In this document: in pieces, positions 1-7,941 of the stretch
Layout: each line of letters starts with the position of its first letter
Position numbering within the stretch: the first letter of the stretch is position 1
DNA from: Brevibacterium sp. HMSC07C04
Lineage (GTDB): Bacteria > Actinomycetota > Actinomycetes > Actinomycetales > Brevibacteriaceae
Direction of reading: 5' to 3'
Assembly (NCBI RefSeq): GCF_001815905.1
Contig: NZ_KV823280.1
Coordinates: forward strand, 100,125-164,124
DNA length: 64,000 nucleotides
Program-made: the position numbers and the translations under genes
Notes under the pieces: generated by a model
Databases searched by the model: none
What the model saw: only the letters and a program-made list of their open reading frames with translations
Told to the model about the DNA's origin: nothing

Positions 1-233
1 GAGGCGGAACCGAGGTTGCCGAACAGCTGACCCGCACCACGGGGGCTAAAGTTCCCCTCTTGGGCCAGATTCCCCTGGACGAACCGGTTCGCTCCGGCGC
101 AGACGCCGGGGCACCGGCGGTTCTGTCGCACCCAGACTCCCCCGCCTCGGTCACGCTGCGCGCAATTGCCCAGCAGCTCAGCCGCCGTTCGCGAGGCCTC
201 GCCGGTCGTTCGCTGGGACTGTCGCCGGCCTGA
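1..233 (+). CDS. mrp: Mrp/NBP35-family P-loop ATPase, C-terminal end (partial)
   Basis: Reading frame open from base 3 to the TGA at 231-233; the start lies outside the window. The 76 visible residues contain a VPLLGQIPLDEPVRSGADAG stretch, which is the typical end of Mrp/ApbC ATPases that carry Fe-S clusters in the cytoplasm. The family's C-terminal phrase about the last helices (AIAQQLSRRS) follows. Walker motifs are upstream and not visible. A strong hairpin follows the stop, and tatB converges from the other side; mrp and tatB also lie close together in mycobacterial and corynebacterial genomes. Confidence rests on this motif and the context only. Confidence 0.8.
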   Translation, partial: GGTEVAEQLTRTTGAKVPLLGQIPLDEPVRSGADAGAPAVLSHPDSPASVTLRAIAQQLSRRSRGLAGRSLGLSPA

Positions 234-250
234 GCGCTGCAGACAGCTGA

Positions 251-296
251 AGAAGAGGGGCGTGCGAGGTGTTGAACCTTCGCACGCCCCTCTTCT
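251..296. terminator. Bidirectional terminator between mrp and tatB
   Basis: A 17-bp perfect stem (251-267 with 280-296, AGAAGAGGGGCGTGCGA) with a 12-base loop sits between the convergent stops of mrp and tatB, ending in short A/T-flanked arms on both sides. Confidence 0.85.
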
Positions 297-320
297 GGTT
301 TCACAACAGTGGGTCGGCTG

Positions 321-701
321 TCAGGTGGCTTCCGTATCGAACGGCGCCGGTTTCGATGTGTCGCGCTGGCTGGCCTGTTCGGAGTACCTCTGCAGCGGTG
401 AGAGCCGCATGGGCTCAAGGGGGCGATCGTCAGCAGGTTCAGGCTCATCGTCTTCCATGAGGGCTTCACGCACGATCCGGCGCGGGTCGTACTGGCGAGG
501 ATCGAACTTCTGCCAGTCGACGTCTTTGAAGTCATCGCCCATTTCGTCCTGCACGCTGTCGCGCAGGCTGACTATCTGCCGACGCAGGGTCTTCACGAAA
601 TCACGCAGCTGGGCGGCGTACTCCGGCATGCGCTGGGGTCCTACGACAATGAGAACAACAAGCACGATGATGATGAACTCAGTCCCGTTGATCCCGAACA
701 T
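321..701 (-). CDS. tatB: Sec-independent translocase subunit TatB
   Basis: 126-residue protein of the twin-arginine translocase, which exports folded proteins. From the chosen ATG at 701 it begins MFGINGTEF, then one membrane helix (about residues 7-22), the VGPQRMPEY hinge, an amphipathic helix (AAQLRDFVKTLRRQ) and a long acidic, proline-rich tail. This is the TatA/B layout with the TatB-type start and tail length. An in-frame ATG at 710 is possible but the family normally starts at MF. At least one likely Tat substrate, the cutinase-like protein at 33-34 kb, occurs in this window. Confidence 0.9.
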   Translation of the reverse strand: MFGINGTEFIIIVLVVLIVVGPQRMPEYAAQLRDFVKTLRRQIVSLRDSVQDEMGDDFKDVDWQKFDPRQYDPRRIVREALMEDDEPEPADDRPLEPMRLSPLQRYSEQASQRDTSKPAPFDTEAT

Positions 702-830
702 GCACACCATTCTAAGCCGTGGCAACCACCGCCTTCCGCCGAGGTCAAGCACGCGCTTGGGCCTGTGACTATGCTTATCTCACGGGGTTTTGCAAGCCCG
801 AAGCGAGCGAATGCTGAACAGGAGGAGCGA

Positions 831-1454
831 TTGTCCAGGAACTGGGCGGCTGACAGCCACTACGCTTCTCGGTTCAACACCGCGACAGCTGCGGAAGAAG
901 CTGCGCGCACAATCGCGGCCGACTACCAGAGTGCACCGCTTGGCGCCACATCGGCCAGACTGGTGACGATGCTCGTCAAGCTGACGGGTGCCAAGAACGT
1001 CGTCGAGCTCGGCACGGGCACCGGAGCTTCAACCTTGGCGATACTCGCCGGACTCGGGCCCGGCGGAATGCTCACCAGCGTCGACATCGACCGTGAGCGG
1101 CAGTCGGTCGCCGCTGAACTGGCCGAGGTCGCCGGTTTCAAAGCCCACCGGATCCGGTTCATTCAGGGCTTCGCAGAATCTGTTCTCAGCCGACTCTCAC
1201 CGGGTGGCTACGACTTCGTCTTCGTTGACACCGACCCCGCGGGCTTTCCGGAGATCGTGCCGCAGGCATTGACGAAAGTGCGCAGCGGTGGGCTGCTGGT
1301 AGTCAATGACGCTCTGGGGTCGGGAACCGTCGCTGACCCTGCGACCCGCGACGCCACCTCGACTGCTCTGCGCCGTGTTCTGGCCGATCTTCAAGATTCC
1401 CCCAACCGCGTACTCCTGCCCGTTGATGCGGGACTGCTTGCGGTGCGGCACTGA
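831..1454 (+). CDS. Class I SAM-dependent O-methyltransferase
   Basis: Predicted soluble O-methyltransferase of the Methyltransf_3 / catechol-OMT-like family. It has the SAM-binding signature VELGTGTGASTLAIL, an acidic SVDID that should hold the ribose, and FVFVDTDP in the metal/substrate region. I place the start at TTG 831 (207 residues) because GGAGG lies 5-9 bases before it; an upstream GTG at 765 or ATG at 771 would add about 20 residues of non-conserved sequence. In mycobacteria and corynebacteria the homologue lies beside sigE, rseA and tatB; here it faces away from tatB with no sigma factor between. The methyl acceptor is unknown. Confidence 0.8.
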   Translation: MSRNWAADSHYASRFNTATAAEEAARTIAADYQSAPLGATSARLVTMLVKLTGAKNVVELGTGTGASTLAILAGLGPGGMLTSVDIDRERQSVAAELAEVAGFKAHRIRFIQGFAESVLSRLSPGGYDFVFVDTDPAGFPEIVPQALTKVRSGGLLVVNDALGSGTVADPATRDATSTALRRVLADLQDSPNRVLLPVDAGLLAVRH

Positions 1455-1466
1455 TCCCAGAACGAA

Positions 1467-1500
1467 AAATCCCGCCCTCCCCACCGGGAGAACGGGATTT
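1467..1500. terminator. Terminator between O-methyltransferase and DUF3117 gene
   Basis: Two-part hairpin: AAATCCCG (1467-1474) pairs with CGGGATTT (1493-1500) and CTCCC (1477-1481) with GGGAG (1486-1490). It separates two convergent genes. Confidence 0.75.
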
Positions 1501-1512
1501 GCGAAGCGATGA

Positions 1513-1683
1513 TCAGCCGTCAAGAGCTCCGGCAAGGACACCCTTGAGATCCTGAGCTTCGTCCTGGCTGATTTCAATTACCAGACGACCGCCGCCTTCG
1601 ACGGGCAGGCGAAGGACATAGCCGCGTCCCTCTTTCGTCACTTCAAGAGGGCCGTCACCAGTGCGAGGCTTCTGAGCTGCCAT
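1513..1683 (-). CDS. DUF3117 small conserved actinobacterial protein
   Basis: 56-residue protein read from ATG 1683 to TGA at 1513-1515, preceded by GAAAGGA. The sequence starts MAAQKPRTGDGPLEVTKEGR and continues into a short beta-rich segment ending VLAGALDG, which matches the DUF3117 family. These proteins are conserved in actinobacteria and no function is established. In M. tuberculosis the homologue lies near folP2 and the DivIVA-like gene, as it does here. Confidence 0.85.
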   Translation of the reverse strand: MAAQKPRTGDGPLEVTKEGRGYVLRLPVEGGGRLVIEISQDEAQDLKGVLAGALDG

Positions 1684-1778
1684 TCCAAATCCTTTCGCCG
1701 AACACAGTTATCAGCCATTATCCAACACTTTGTAGGGTTTCGCACATAACGAGACCATCTTCGTCATACGCGCACCGA

Positions 1779-2996
1779 TCACGGCGGGAAGCCCGTTGGC
1801 GGGACAAGACGCCATAGAAGCGATATCCACAGCAGCTGCAGAATCGTGAAGCCGATGAGCGCAGTGGCCAAAGCGGTGCGGGATCGACTGCGCGCCTGCA
1901 CCATCGCCAGTCCGAACATCGGCAGGATCAGGCGCAGGGTTGAAGTCTGCGGAGTGAAGAACATCAGCAGATACACGGCGTAGCCGAACAGGAACTGCTT
2001 CTGCGTCCGGCCGATCAGCTCACCGCTCGGTCCGAGTGTTCCCCACACGAACAGCACGATCAGCAGTGCCAGCGCAATCGGCCCCCACCAGCCCAGGTAG
2101 CGGGTCGATGCGGTCAGCCACTGCGTGAAGACCTCCGTGTGTCCCGTCCACGCGGCCTCGGTCTTCCTGTACGCGTCGAACTCTCCTGTGAGCATCCAGG
2201 CGCCCAGCGGCTGCAGCACTGCAAAGAAGCACGACAGCACACCCAGCGTCCACGACGTGACGGCTTCGCGCACCGGATACGGCTCTGTTCTTCGTCGACG
2301 AATCCGGTCCAGCAGGTGGATGAGCATGAAGAACGAAAACGCCACCCCTATGGGCCTGGCGAGGTCCATGAGCAGAACGGCCGGAATGGCCAGCACATAG
2401 CGACGAGCGTCAACGCACAGCAGGGCCAGGGCCAAGAAGAAGATGCCGGCGGCTTCCGAATAGCCCGTCGAGAACACGGCCGCCGCGGGAAAGAAGAAGA
2501 CGAGCGCCGTCCCGGCGAGAGCGCGGACACCATCTGCGTGCCGACGGAACAGATACAGAATGGCGATCGCTGCGGCAAGCCCGAAGATGTGCGACACGAT
2601 CGGCGAGAGGATCTTGTAGTCAATGCCCGTAAGGTCGCGCAGCCAGCCGACGATCGTGGGGTGCAGCGGATAGAAGGCCCACTGGTTCTGCTTGACTTCG
2701 CCGCTGTCATTGAGCGGAAGGACTCGCGGATAGCCTTCATCGGCAATTCGGCGGTACCAGTCAGCATCCCAAAACCCCAGAAACTCATAGAGAGTCGGCG
2801 GTTTGTTCTCCGACCAGAACGTGGGCGCCTGGAAGCGCATGACAATGCTGAACAGCAGCAGTGACACCGCACGGCTGACGGCATACACAAGCGCGGCCTG
2901 CGCCCACACCGGCAGCCGCAGCAGCGACGAAGTCAGCTGCTCGGCGGAAAACCACGACGTGCGTTCCCGCGCTGCTTCACTGTTCGCTTGAGACAC
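1779..2996 (-). CDS. GT-C-like polytopic membrane glycosyltransferase (PIG-V-like)
   Basis: 405-residue membrane protein starting at GTG 2996, overlapping the upstream DivIVA-like gene by 20 bp. It has about eight to ten hydrophobic segments. After the first helix comes a conserved outer loop with FWDADWYRRIADEGYP, the acidic signature of PIG-V-like mannosyltransferases of the GT-C fold, which take sugars from polyprenyl-phosphate donors. Sugar and acceptor cannot be read from the sequence; envelope lipoglycan or protein glycosylation are candidates. The family assignment rests on this loop and topology. Confidence 0.7.
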   Translation of the reverse strand: MSQANSEAARERTSWFSAEQLTSSLLRLPVWAQAALVYAVSRAVSLLLFSIVMRFQAPTFWSENKPPTLYEFLGFWDADWYRRIADEGYPRVLPLNDSGEVKQNQWAFYPLHPTIVGWLRDLTGIDYKILSPIVSHIFGLAAAIAILYLFRRHADGVRALAGTALVFFFPAAAVFSTGYSEAAGIFFLALALLCVDARRYVLAIPAVLLMDLARPIGVAFSFFMLIHLLDRIRRRRTEPYPVREAVTSWTLGVLSCFFAVLQPLGAWMLTGEFDAYRKTEAAWTGHTEVFTQWLTASTRYLGWWGPIALALLIVLFVWGTLGPSGELIGRTQKQFLFGYAVYLLMFFTPQTSTLRLILPMFGLAMVQARSRSRTALATALIGFTILQLLWISLLWRLVPPTGFPP

Positions 2997-3243
2997 CGTC
3001 TGCTTCTTCGAGTTCTTCTATGCGTGCAACAAGGATCTCGATGGCCCGATCGACCTGATCCCGGCGGTAGCCGCCGACGGCCGGTGAGAACCGCATCTGG
3101 GCGATATCAGCCGCGGATGCATCCTGCGAGGGCAGAGCTGCTTCGGGTTGACTCATACCGGAGTCGAAAATGCCGAAGGCGCCGGCGGCAGCCGCTGCGA
3201 ACATGATGAGAGCAGCGCACACTCCAATGATCATCCAGGCCAT
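2977..3243 (-). CDS. DivIVA-domain membrane-anchored small protein
   Basis: 88 residues. One N-terminal membrane helix (residues 2-26) is followed by a linker and the DivIVA-type segment MRFSPAVGGYRRDQVDRAI and a short acidic coiled-coil end. The YxxxxVD pattern is what DivIVA uses at its start, but here it follows a helix, so this is the short DivIVA-like protein known beside gpgS and folP2 in mycobacteria, not the polar growth protein itself. Its role is unknown. It lies 22 bp after folP2 and overlaps the next gene, so it probably belongs to the LOG-folP2 operon. Confidence 0.7.
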   Translation of the reverse strand: MAWMIIGVCAALIMFAAAAAGAFGIFDSGMSQPEAALPSQDASAADIAQMRFSPAVGGYRRDQVDRAIEILVARIEELEEADGVSSEQ

Positions 3244-3265
3244 GGGCCTATCCTCTCACAGGTGC

Positions 3266-4138
3266 TCAGCGCAGGCCCCGCTGTGCGCGCACCGGCGGCC
3301 GCAGACCGCGTATGCCCACAACCACATCAACCGCCTGACGGGTTTCTGCCGGGTCGTGCGTGCGGATGACGGCGGCGCCTGCATCAACCGCCAGCGCGGT
3401 GGCGGCAATCGTGGCAGCCAGGCGATCGTTCGGCCCCTGCGAGCCCACGAGCTCGCCCACGAAGTCTTTGCGCGAGATCGCGAGCATCACAGCGCTCTCC
3501 CCGGCCGTGAGCATGCCGAGGTCCCGCATAACAGCAGCCGACTGATAGGTGTTCTTTCCGAAGTCTGGTGTCGGGTCAAGAATGATGGCCCGCTCGGGTA
3601 CGCCTGCCGCCAGCGCCTTTGTGCGCAGCTGCGCAAGCCCCGCCATGACCGTGGGCATGACCTCAGCCGAAGACAGTCCCAACTGATTGCGATGCGCGTC
3701 CGTCCGCGGCGTCAGGCCGCCGGTGTGGGAGCAGACCAAGCCGGCCTTCGCCTCGGCGGCGGCGTATGCGACGTCCGGATCAGCACCCGCCCACGTGTCG
3801 TTGATCAGGCCAGCACCGGCCTGAACGGCAGCGCGGGCTACCGGCGCCCGGTAGGTATCACACGAGATGAGCACATCCGGGTGCTCCTCGGCCAAAGCAG
3901 AGATCACCGGTGTGACCAGAGCAATCTCCTCGGCTTCAGACACGGCCGGCCCGCGACCGGCACGCACTCCCCCGATGTCGAGGATCCGGGCGCCTTCGCC
4001 GACGGCTGGCTCGGCGCTGCGCAGAGCATCATCGACGGTTGCGGCAGACGTGTAGAAAGAATCCGTCGACCGGTTGATGACGGCCATGATGACCGGCTGC
4101 AGCGGCCCTGCCTCAACCCCGCGAACTCGGAACGTCAC
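3266..4138 (-). CDS. folP2: FolP2-type dihydropteroate synthase homologue
   Basis: 290-residue TIM-barrel protein starting at GTG 4138, whose GTGA overlaps the stop of the LOG gene. Dihydropteroate synthase joins p-aminobenzoate to the pterin diphosphate. Family landmarks are present but changed: MAVINRSTDSFY replaces the usual NVTPDSFSDGG, ILDIGGVRAGRG replaces GGESTRPG, and DPTPDFGKN stands for DPGIGFGK. The C-terminal ISRKDFVGE and VIRTHD remain. These changes match the FolP2 subgroup; the mycobacterial FolP2 is reported not to replace FolP1. It may therefore not be a working folate enzyme. The usual partner gpgS is missing. Confidence 0.8.
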   Translation of the reverse strand: MTFRVRGVEAGPLQPVIMAVINRSTDSFYTSAATVDDALRSAEPAVGEGARILDIGGVRAGRGPAVSEAEEIALVTPVISALAEEHPDVLISCDTYRAPVARAAVQAGAGLINDTWAGADPDVAYAAAEAKAGLVCSHTGGLTPRTDAHRNQLGLSSAEVMPTVMAGLAQLRTKALAAGVPERAIILDPTPDFGKNTYQSAAVMRDLGMLTAGESAVMLAISRKDFVGELVGSQGPNDRLAATIAATALAVDAGAAVIRTHDPAETRQAVDVVVGIRGLRPPVRAQRGLR

Positions 4139-4911
4139 GGACGAAAACGACCGGTGGGAATCGGCTTGTCAGCGGATTCGTGAATAAAGGCTATGGCTTC
4201 ATCGACCGAATCGGTCAGGTGGAACAGTTCAGCATCACCTGGCGAAATCGTGCCGCGTTCAACGAGCGCGGTGCGAATCCAATCGACGAGACCCGACCAG
4301 AAATCCGTGCCCATGAGCACCACCGGGTAGCGGTTCTTCTTGCGGGTCTGGACAAGTGTGAGGGCCTCAAACAGCTCATCGAGGGTTCCAAAGCCGCCGG
4401 CCAGCACAATTGCTGCCGAGGAGTACTTCATGAACATCGTCTTGCGCACGAAGAAGTAGCGGAAGTTGATGCCGATGCCCACGTAGGGGTTGAGCCCCGA
4501 TTCGAACGGCAGCTCGATGCCCAGCCCCACCGATGTCCCGCCGGCTTCGGCCGCGCCCTTGTTGCCGCCCTCCATGATTCCGGGCCCGCCTCCGGTGACA
4601 ACAGCATAGCCCTCGGCCACGAGTCTGCGGCCGAGCTCTTCGGCCAGGGCGTACTCCTCTGTTCCTTCGTTCAGGCGCGCAGAGCCGAAGATCGACACCG
4701 CCGTCGGCAGTCCTGCCAGCGAACTGAACCCCTCGATGAACTCCGCGTGGATCCGCATGGTCCGCCACGGGTCTTCGTGTACCCACTCCGAATCCGGGCG
4801 GTTGTCCAGCAGCCTCTGGTCAGCGGTTGTCTCCGGTACGTGCTGGCTGCGCAGGTGCAGTGACCCCTTCGTGTAGAAGAGTTCGTCGTTCGAAATATCA
4901 GAGCTGGTCAT
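4135..4911 (-). CDS. LOG-family (TIGR00730) Rossmann protein
   Basis: 258 residues. A non-conserved N-terminal part of about 60 residues precedes the LOG fold: AVSIFGSARL, TGGGPGIMEGGNKGA, and AGGFGTLDELFEALT, which is the PGGxGTxxE-type signature. LOG proteins cleave cytokinin nucleoside monophosphates or related nucleotides into base and ribose phosphate; many bacterial members are simple nucleotide hydrolases. The gene is first in a probable operon with folP2, the DivIVA-like gene and the GT-C-like gene, as in mycobacteria (Rv1205 region). The physiological substrate is not visible. Confidence 0.85.
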   Translation of the reverse strand: MTSSDISNDELFYTKGSLHLRSQHVPETTADQRLLDNRPDSEWVHEDPWRTMRIHAEFIEGFSSLAGLPTAVSIFGSARLNEGTEEYALAEELGRRLVAEGYAVVTGGGPGIMEGGNKGAAEAGGTSVGLGIELPFESGLNPYVGIGINFRYFFVRKTMFMKYSSAAIVLAGGFGTLDELFEALTLVQTRKKNRYPVVLMGTDFWSGLVDWIRTALVERGTISPGDAELFHLTDSVDEAIAFIHESADKPIPTGRFRP

Positions 4912-4928
4912 AGTGTCCTTTCACGAAA

Positions 4929-4962
4929 AAGGCGGGGCGGGCACAGTGCCCCACCCCGCCTT
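4929..4962 (-). terminator. Terminator downstream of gltA
   Basis: GC-rich hairpin with arms AAGGCGGGGCGGG and CCACCCCGCCTT, followed on the minus strand by a run of T residues. It lies 11 bases after the gltA stop and separates gltA from the LOG operon. Confidence 0.85.
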
Positions 4963-4972
4963 CGCCCAGCCG

Positions 4973-6253
4973 TCAGTGCGACGGGTAGGTCCGATGCTTT
5001 TCGCCGGTGTAGATCTGGCGCGGACGGCCGATGCGGGTGGTGTCGTCACCGCGCATTTCAATCCACTGGGCAATCCAGCCGGGCAGACGGCCCATGGCGA
5101 AGATCACCGTGAACATGTCCGTGGGGAATCCAAGGGCCTTGTAGATCAGGCCGGTGTAGAAGTCGACGTTCGGGTACAGTTTGCGGCTGACGAAGTAGTC
5201 GTCGTCAAGGGCAACCTTCTCCAGCGCAGTTGCCAGATCAAGCAGGTCGTCGTTGCCGCCCTGTTCTTCGATGATGTCGTGTGCGGTGTGCTTGATGATG
5301 GCAGCGCGCGGGTCGTAGTTCTTGTAGACCCGGTGGCCAAAGCCCATCAGCCGCACGCCGCGCTCTTTGTTCTTGACCCGCTCCATGTAGCTTTCAGCGC
5401 CGTCGTCGGACTGCGAAATCTCTTCGAGCATTTCCAGCACTGCGGAGTTCGCGCCGCCGTGCAGCGGACCGGCAAGTGCGTTGATGCCGGCGACAATCGA
5501 CTGGTAGAGGTTGGCCTCCGACGAACCGACCAGGCGCACCGAAGATGTCGAGCAGTTCTGTTCGTGGTCTGCGTGCAGGATGAACAGCAGGTCAAGTGCC
5601 TTGCGGACATTCTCACTGTCGGCGAATTCTTCGCCGGTGACGCCGAAGTTGCTGCGGAAGAAGTTGCCGACGAGGCCGTACTGCGGTTCGGGGCGGACGA
5701 CTGAGTCAACGCCGAAGCGGCGACGGTGGGCAAGAGCGGTCAGAACCGGCATGGCTCCGAGCAGGCGAACGGCAGCTTCTTCCATCTGTGCGTCGTCGTA
5801 GACGTCGATGGTGTCCTGGTTGAAGGTGCCCAGAGCCGAAACGGCGGTTGAGAGGATCGACATGGGGTGGGCGTCTTCTGGCATGGCCGCGACGATGTCG
5901 TAGACGCCCTGGGGAACTTCCACGTGCTGGGCGATGCGGTCTTCGAAGGCTTTCAGCTGTTCAGCAGTGGGCAGTTCGCCCTTGATGAGGAGGTAGGCGA
6001 CTTCGACGAATGATGCGTTCTCGGCGAGGTCTTCGATGGCATAGCCGCGGTAGCGCAGGATGCCTTCAGCCCCGTCGATGAAGGTGATGGCGGAAGTTGA
6101 CGGGGCGGTGTTGCCGAAGCCGGGGTCAAACGTCACACGGTCGCTTTCGGTCAGGAGCTTGCTGATGTTCAGCCCCTCAGTACCGGCTGTTGACCCGATG
6201 CCTTCGAGTTCGAGCTCATGGTCATCTACCCGAAGGAAGCCGTCCGCCGCCAT
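4973..6253 (-). CDS. gltA: Citrate synthase
   Basis: 426-residue type I/II citrate synthase, which condenses oxaloacetate and acetyl-CoA at the entry of the TCA cycle. It has the N-terminal beta domain, then LHGGANSAVLEML with a catalytic histidine, GHRVYKNYDPRA with the second histidine, and MFTVIFAMGRLPGWIAQWIE near the C terminus. The start is ATG 6253 (MAADGF) because AGAGGAGA stands just upstream; a longer frame to 6280 has no such site. It is transcribed alone from its own promoter and closed by a terminator. icd, the other TCA gene here, lies 12 kb away. Confidence 0.96.
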   Translation of the reverse strand: MAADGFLRVDDHELELEGIGSTAGTEGLNISKLLTESDRVTFDPGFGNTAPSTSAITFIDGAEGILRYRGYAIEDLAENASFVEVAYLLIKGELPTAEQLKAFEDRIAQHVEVPQGVYDIVAAMPEDAHPMSILSTAVSALGTFNQDTIDVYDDAQMEEAAVRLLGAMPVLTALAHRRRFGVDSVVRPEPQYGLVGNFFRSNFGVTGEEFADSENVRKALDLLFILHADHEQNCSTSSVRLVGSSEANLYQSIVAGINALAGPLHGGANSAVLEMLEEISQSDDGAESYMERVKNKERGVRLMGFGHRVYKNYDPRAAIIKHTAHDIIEEQGGNDDLLDLATALEKVALDDDYFVSRKLYPNVDFYTGLIYKALGFPTDMFTVIFAMGRLPGWIAQWIEMRGDDTTRIGRPRQIYTGEKHRTYPSH

Positions 6254-6313
6254 TGATTCTCCTCTGTTCGAACTTCGCACTCTCTGTTCCGCTGTGGTTG
6301 AGAGACATGAAGA

Positions 6314-6343
6314 AGATTACCCAATTGTGGGAAAAACAGTAAA
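6314..6343 (-). promoter_or_regulatory. Predicted sigma-A-type promoter of gltA
   Basis: On the minus strand TTTACT and TAATCT are separated by 18 bases, about 60 bases before the gltA start codon. The spacer holds CCCACAATTGGG, an imperfect palindrome that could bind a regulator. Confidence 0.5.
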
Positions 6344-6358
6344 TCGCTGAGAGTTCAC

Positions 6359-7498
6359 TCAACGTGTGATATTTGAGCTTCCGCGCAGTCGTTGCGCTGC
6401 CGCGCAGATCCTGTCGTCCGGTGCTGTCAGGGCAAGCCGGACGTGCTGCCCGCCCTCTGGTCCGTAGATGAAGCCGGGGCCGGCCATAATGCCCAGTCCA
6501 GCCAGCCACTCCAGCGTTGCCATGCAGTCTTCGCCGCGGGTTGCCCACAGGTACAGGCCCGCTTCCGAATGGTCGATGCGCAGCCCAGCCTGTTCGACGG
6601 CAGGGCGCAGAATCTCACGGCGGCGCCGGTAGGCTTCACGCTGCTGTTTCCAGTGCGCATCGTCGTTCAGTGCGGCAACCATCGCGGCCTGAACGGGCGC
6701 GGGAACAATCATGCCCTGATGCTTGCGCGTGGTGGTCAGCTCGCGGATGAGCACCCGGTCGCCCGTGACGAATGACGCTCGGTATCCGGCGAGGTTTGAC
6801 TGCTTCGACAGCGAGTAAACACTCAGCACACCGCTGCGGTCATCCCCGATGACGTCCGGGTCCAGCACTGACGGGGTCGGCCTTTCGCCCCTCCAGTTGA
6901 GAGCTGCGTAGCATTCATCCCCGGCCACCACAGTGCCGTGGCGACGCGCTTCTGCAACGACCGCCCGCAGCTCTTCCAGCGAATCAATGCGACCGGTGGG
7001 ATTGCTCGGCGAATTGAGCCACAGCAGTCCCACGCCTTCCAGCGATGCTCCCGCGGCAATGTCGGCAGCATTGATGCGCACGCATTCGACACCGGCCAGG
7101 CGCGCACCGATTTCGTACGTGGGGTACGCCTGGGACGGGCAGGCCACACGCAGTCCCAGTCGAGCGAGCCCCAGCAGGCTCGGCAGGGCGGCAACGAACT
7201 CTTTCGACCCGACGGTCGGCAGGATTTCACTGTCCGGGTCAAGTTCGATTCCCCGCACGCGCTTGGACCAGCTGGCAATCGCTTCGCGCAGCTGTGCCGT
7301 GCCGTCGACTGTGGGGTAGCCCGGAGCGTCTGCCGCGGCCCGCAGGGCCTCCTGCACGAGTTCCGGTGTGGGATCGATGGGCGTGCCGATCGAAATGTCG
7401 ACGATGCCACCGGGGTGTGCTTCGGCTGTCTGCCGTACGGCGGCCAGGCGGTCCCACGGGTAGGCCTCCAGGTGAAGGCCGTAGCGTTCGTAGGTCAC
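6359..7498 (-). CDS. dapC: Succinyldiaminopimelate transaminase
   Basis: 379-residue fold-type I PLP aminotransferase. DapC makes N-succinyl-LL-diaminopimelate for lysine and the DAP of the cell wall. Visible features are [13 protein letters not shown] (substrate/PLP contact), [11 protein letters not shown] with the PLP-ring aspartate, and [15 protein letters not shown] with the Schiff-base lysine. The start is GTG 7498, sharing GTGA with the fdxA stop, which is the arrangement known in mycobacteria and corynebacteria (fdxC-dapC). A much longer open frame to 7630 runs antiparallel to fdxA's reading frame sense and is not used. Confidence 0.93.
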   Translation of the reverse strand: MTYERYGLHLEAYPWDRLAAVRQTAEAHPGGIVDISIGTPIDPTPELVQEALRAAADAPGYPTVDGTAQLREAIASWSKRVRGIELDPDSEILPTVGSKEFVAALPSLLGLARLGLRVACPSQAYPTYEIGARLAGVECVRINAADIAAGASLEGVGLLWLNSPSNPTGRIDSLEELRAVVAEARRHGTVVAGDECYAALNWRGERPTPSVLDPDVIGDDRSGVLSVYSLSKQSNLAGYRASFVTGDRVLIRELTTTRKHQGMIVPAPVQAAMVAALNDDAHWKQQREAYRRRREILRPAVEQAGLRIDHSEAGLYLWATRGEDCMATLEWLAGLGIMAGPGFIYGPEGGQHVRLALTAPDDRICAAAQRLRGSSNITR

Positions 7499-7821
7499 TC
7501 GTCGTGTTCCTGTTTGGGAAGTGCTGCGACGATCGGGTGGTCGTAGCCGACATTGCCGACTCCGGCGGCACCGCCGGGAGAGCCGAGGTCGTTGAAGAAG
7601 TCGACATTGGCCGTGTAGTACTCCGCCCACTCTTCTGGAACATCGTCTTCGTAGTAGATGGCCTCAACGGGGCAGACCGGTTCGCAGGCGCCGCAGTCCA
7701 CACATTCGTCGGGGTGGATGTAGAGCATCCGCTCGCCTTCGTAGATGCAGTCAACGGGACATTCGTCGACGCAGGCGAGGTCCTTGAGGTCAACACAGGG
7801 CTGGGCAATGATGTAGGTCAC
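7495..7821 (-). CDS. fdxA: 7Fe ferredoxin (3Fe-4S/4Fe-4S)
   Basis: 108-residue acidic ferredoxin (FdxC type). It starts at GTG 7821 behind AAGGAG. The N-terminal [20 protein letters not shown] holds the 3Fe-4S ligand pattern and [16 protein letters not shown] the 4Fe-4S pattern; a C-terminal acidic tail follows. It is a small cytoplasmic electron carrier. It is translationally coupled to dapC and diverges from the GNAT gene. Confidence 0.95.
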   Translation of the reverse strand: MTYIIAQPCVDLKDLACVDECPVDCIYEGERMLYIHPDECVDCGACEPVCPVEAIYYEDDVPEEWAEYYTANVDFFNDLGSPGGAAGVGNVGYDHPIVAALPKQEHDE

Positions 7822-7941
7822 TGGGGCTCCTTCTGCTGAGCGTGCGGTGACACGCTCCCGGCTGAATTCGTCTGGTCCAAGACTACTCCCCCGCTAAGGT
7901 GGTGACGTTTCCAGTCTCGGTCGCCATCGGAGGTCAGAAGA

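Noticed and set aside
764..786. GTGA...TCAC pair resembling a GlxR site
   Set aside because: The spacer between half-sites is 11 bases instead of six, so it does not fit the CRP/GlxR consensus.
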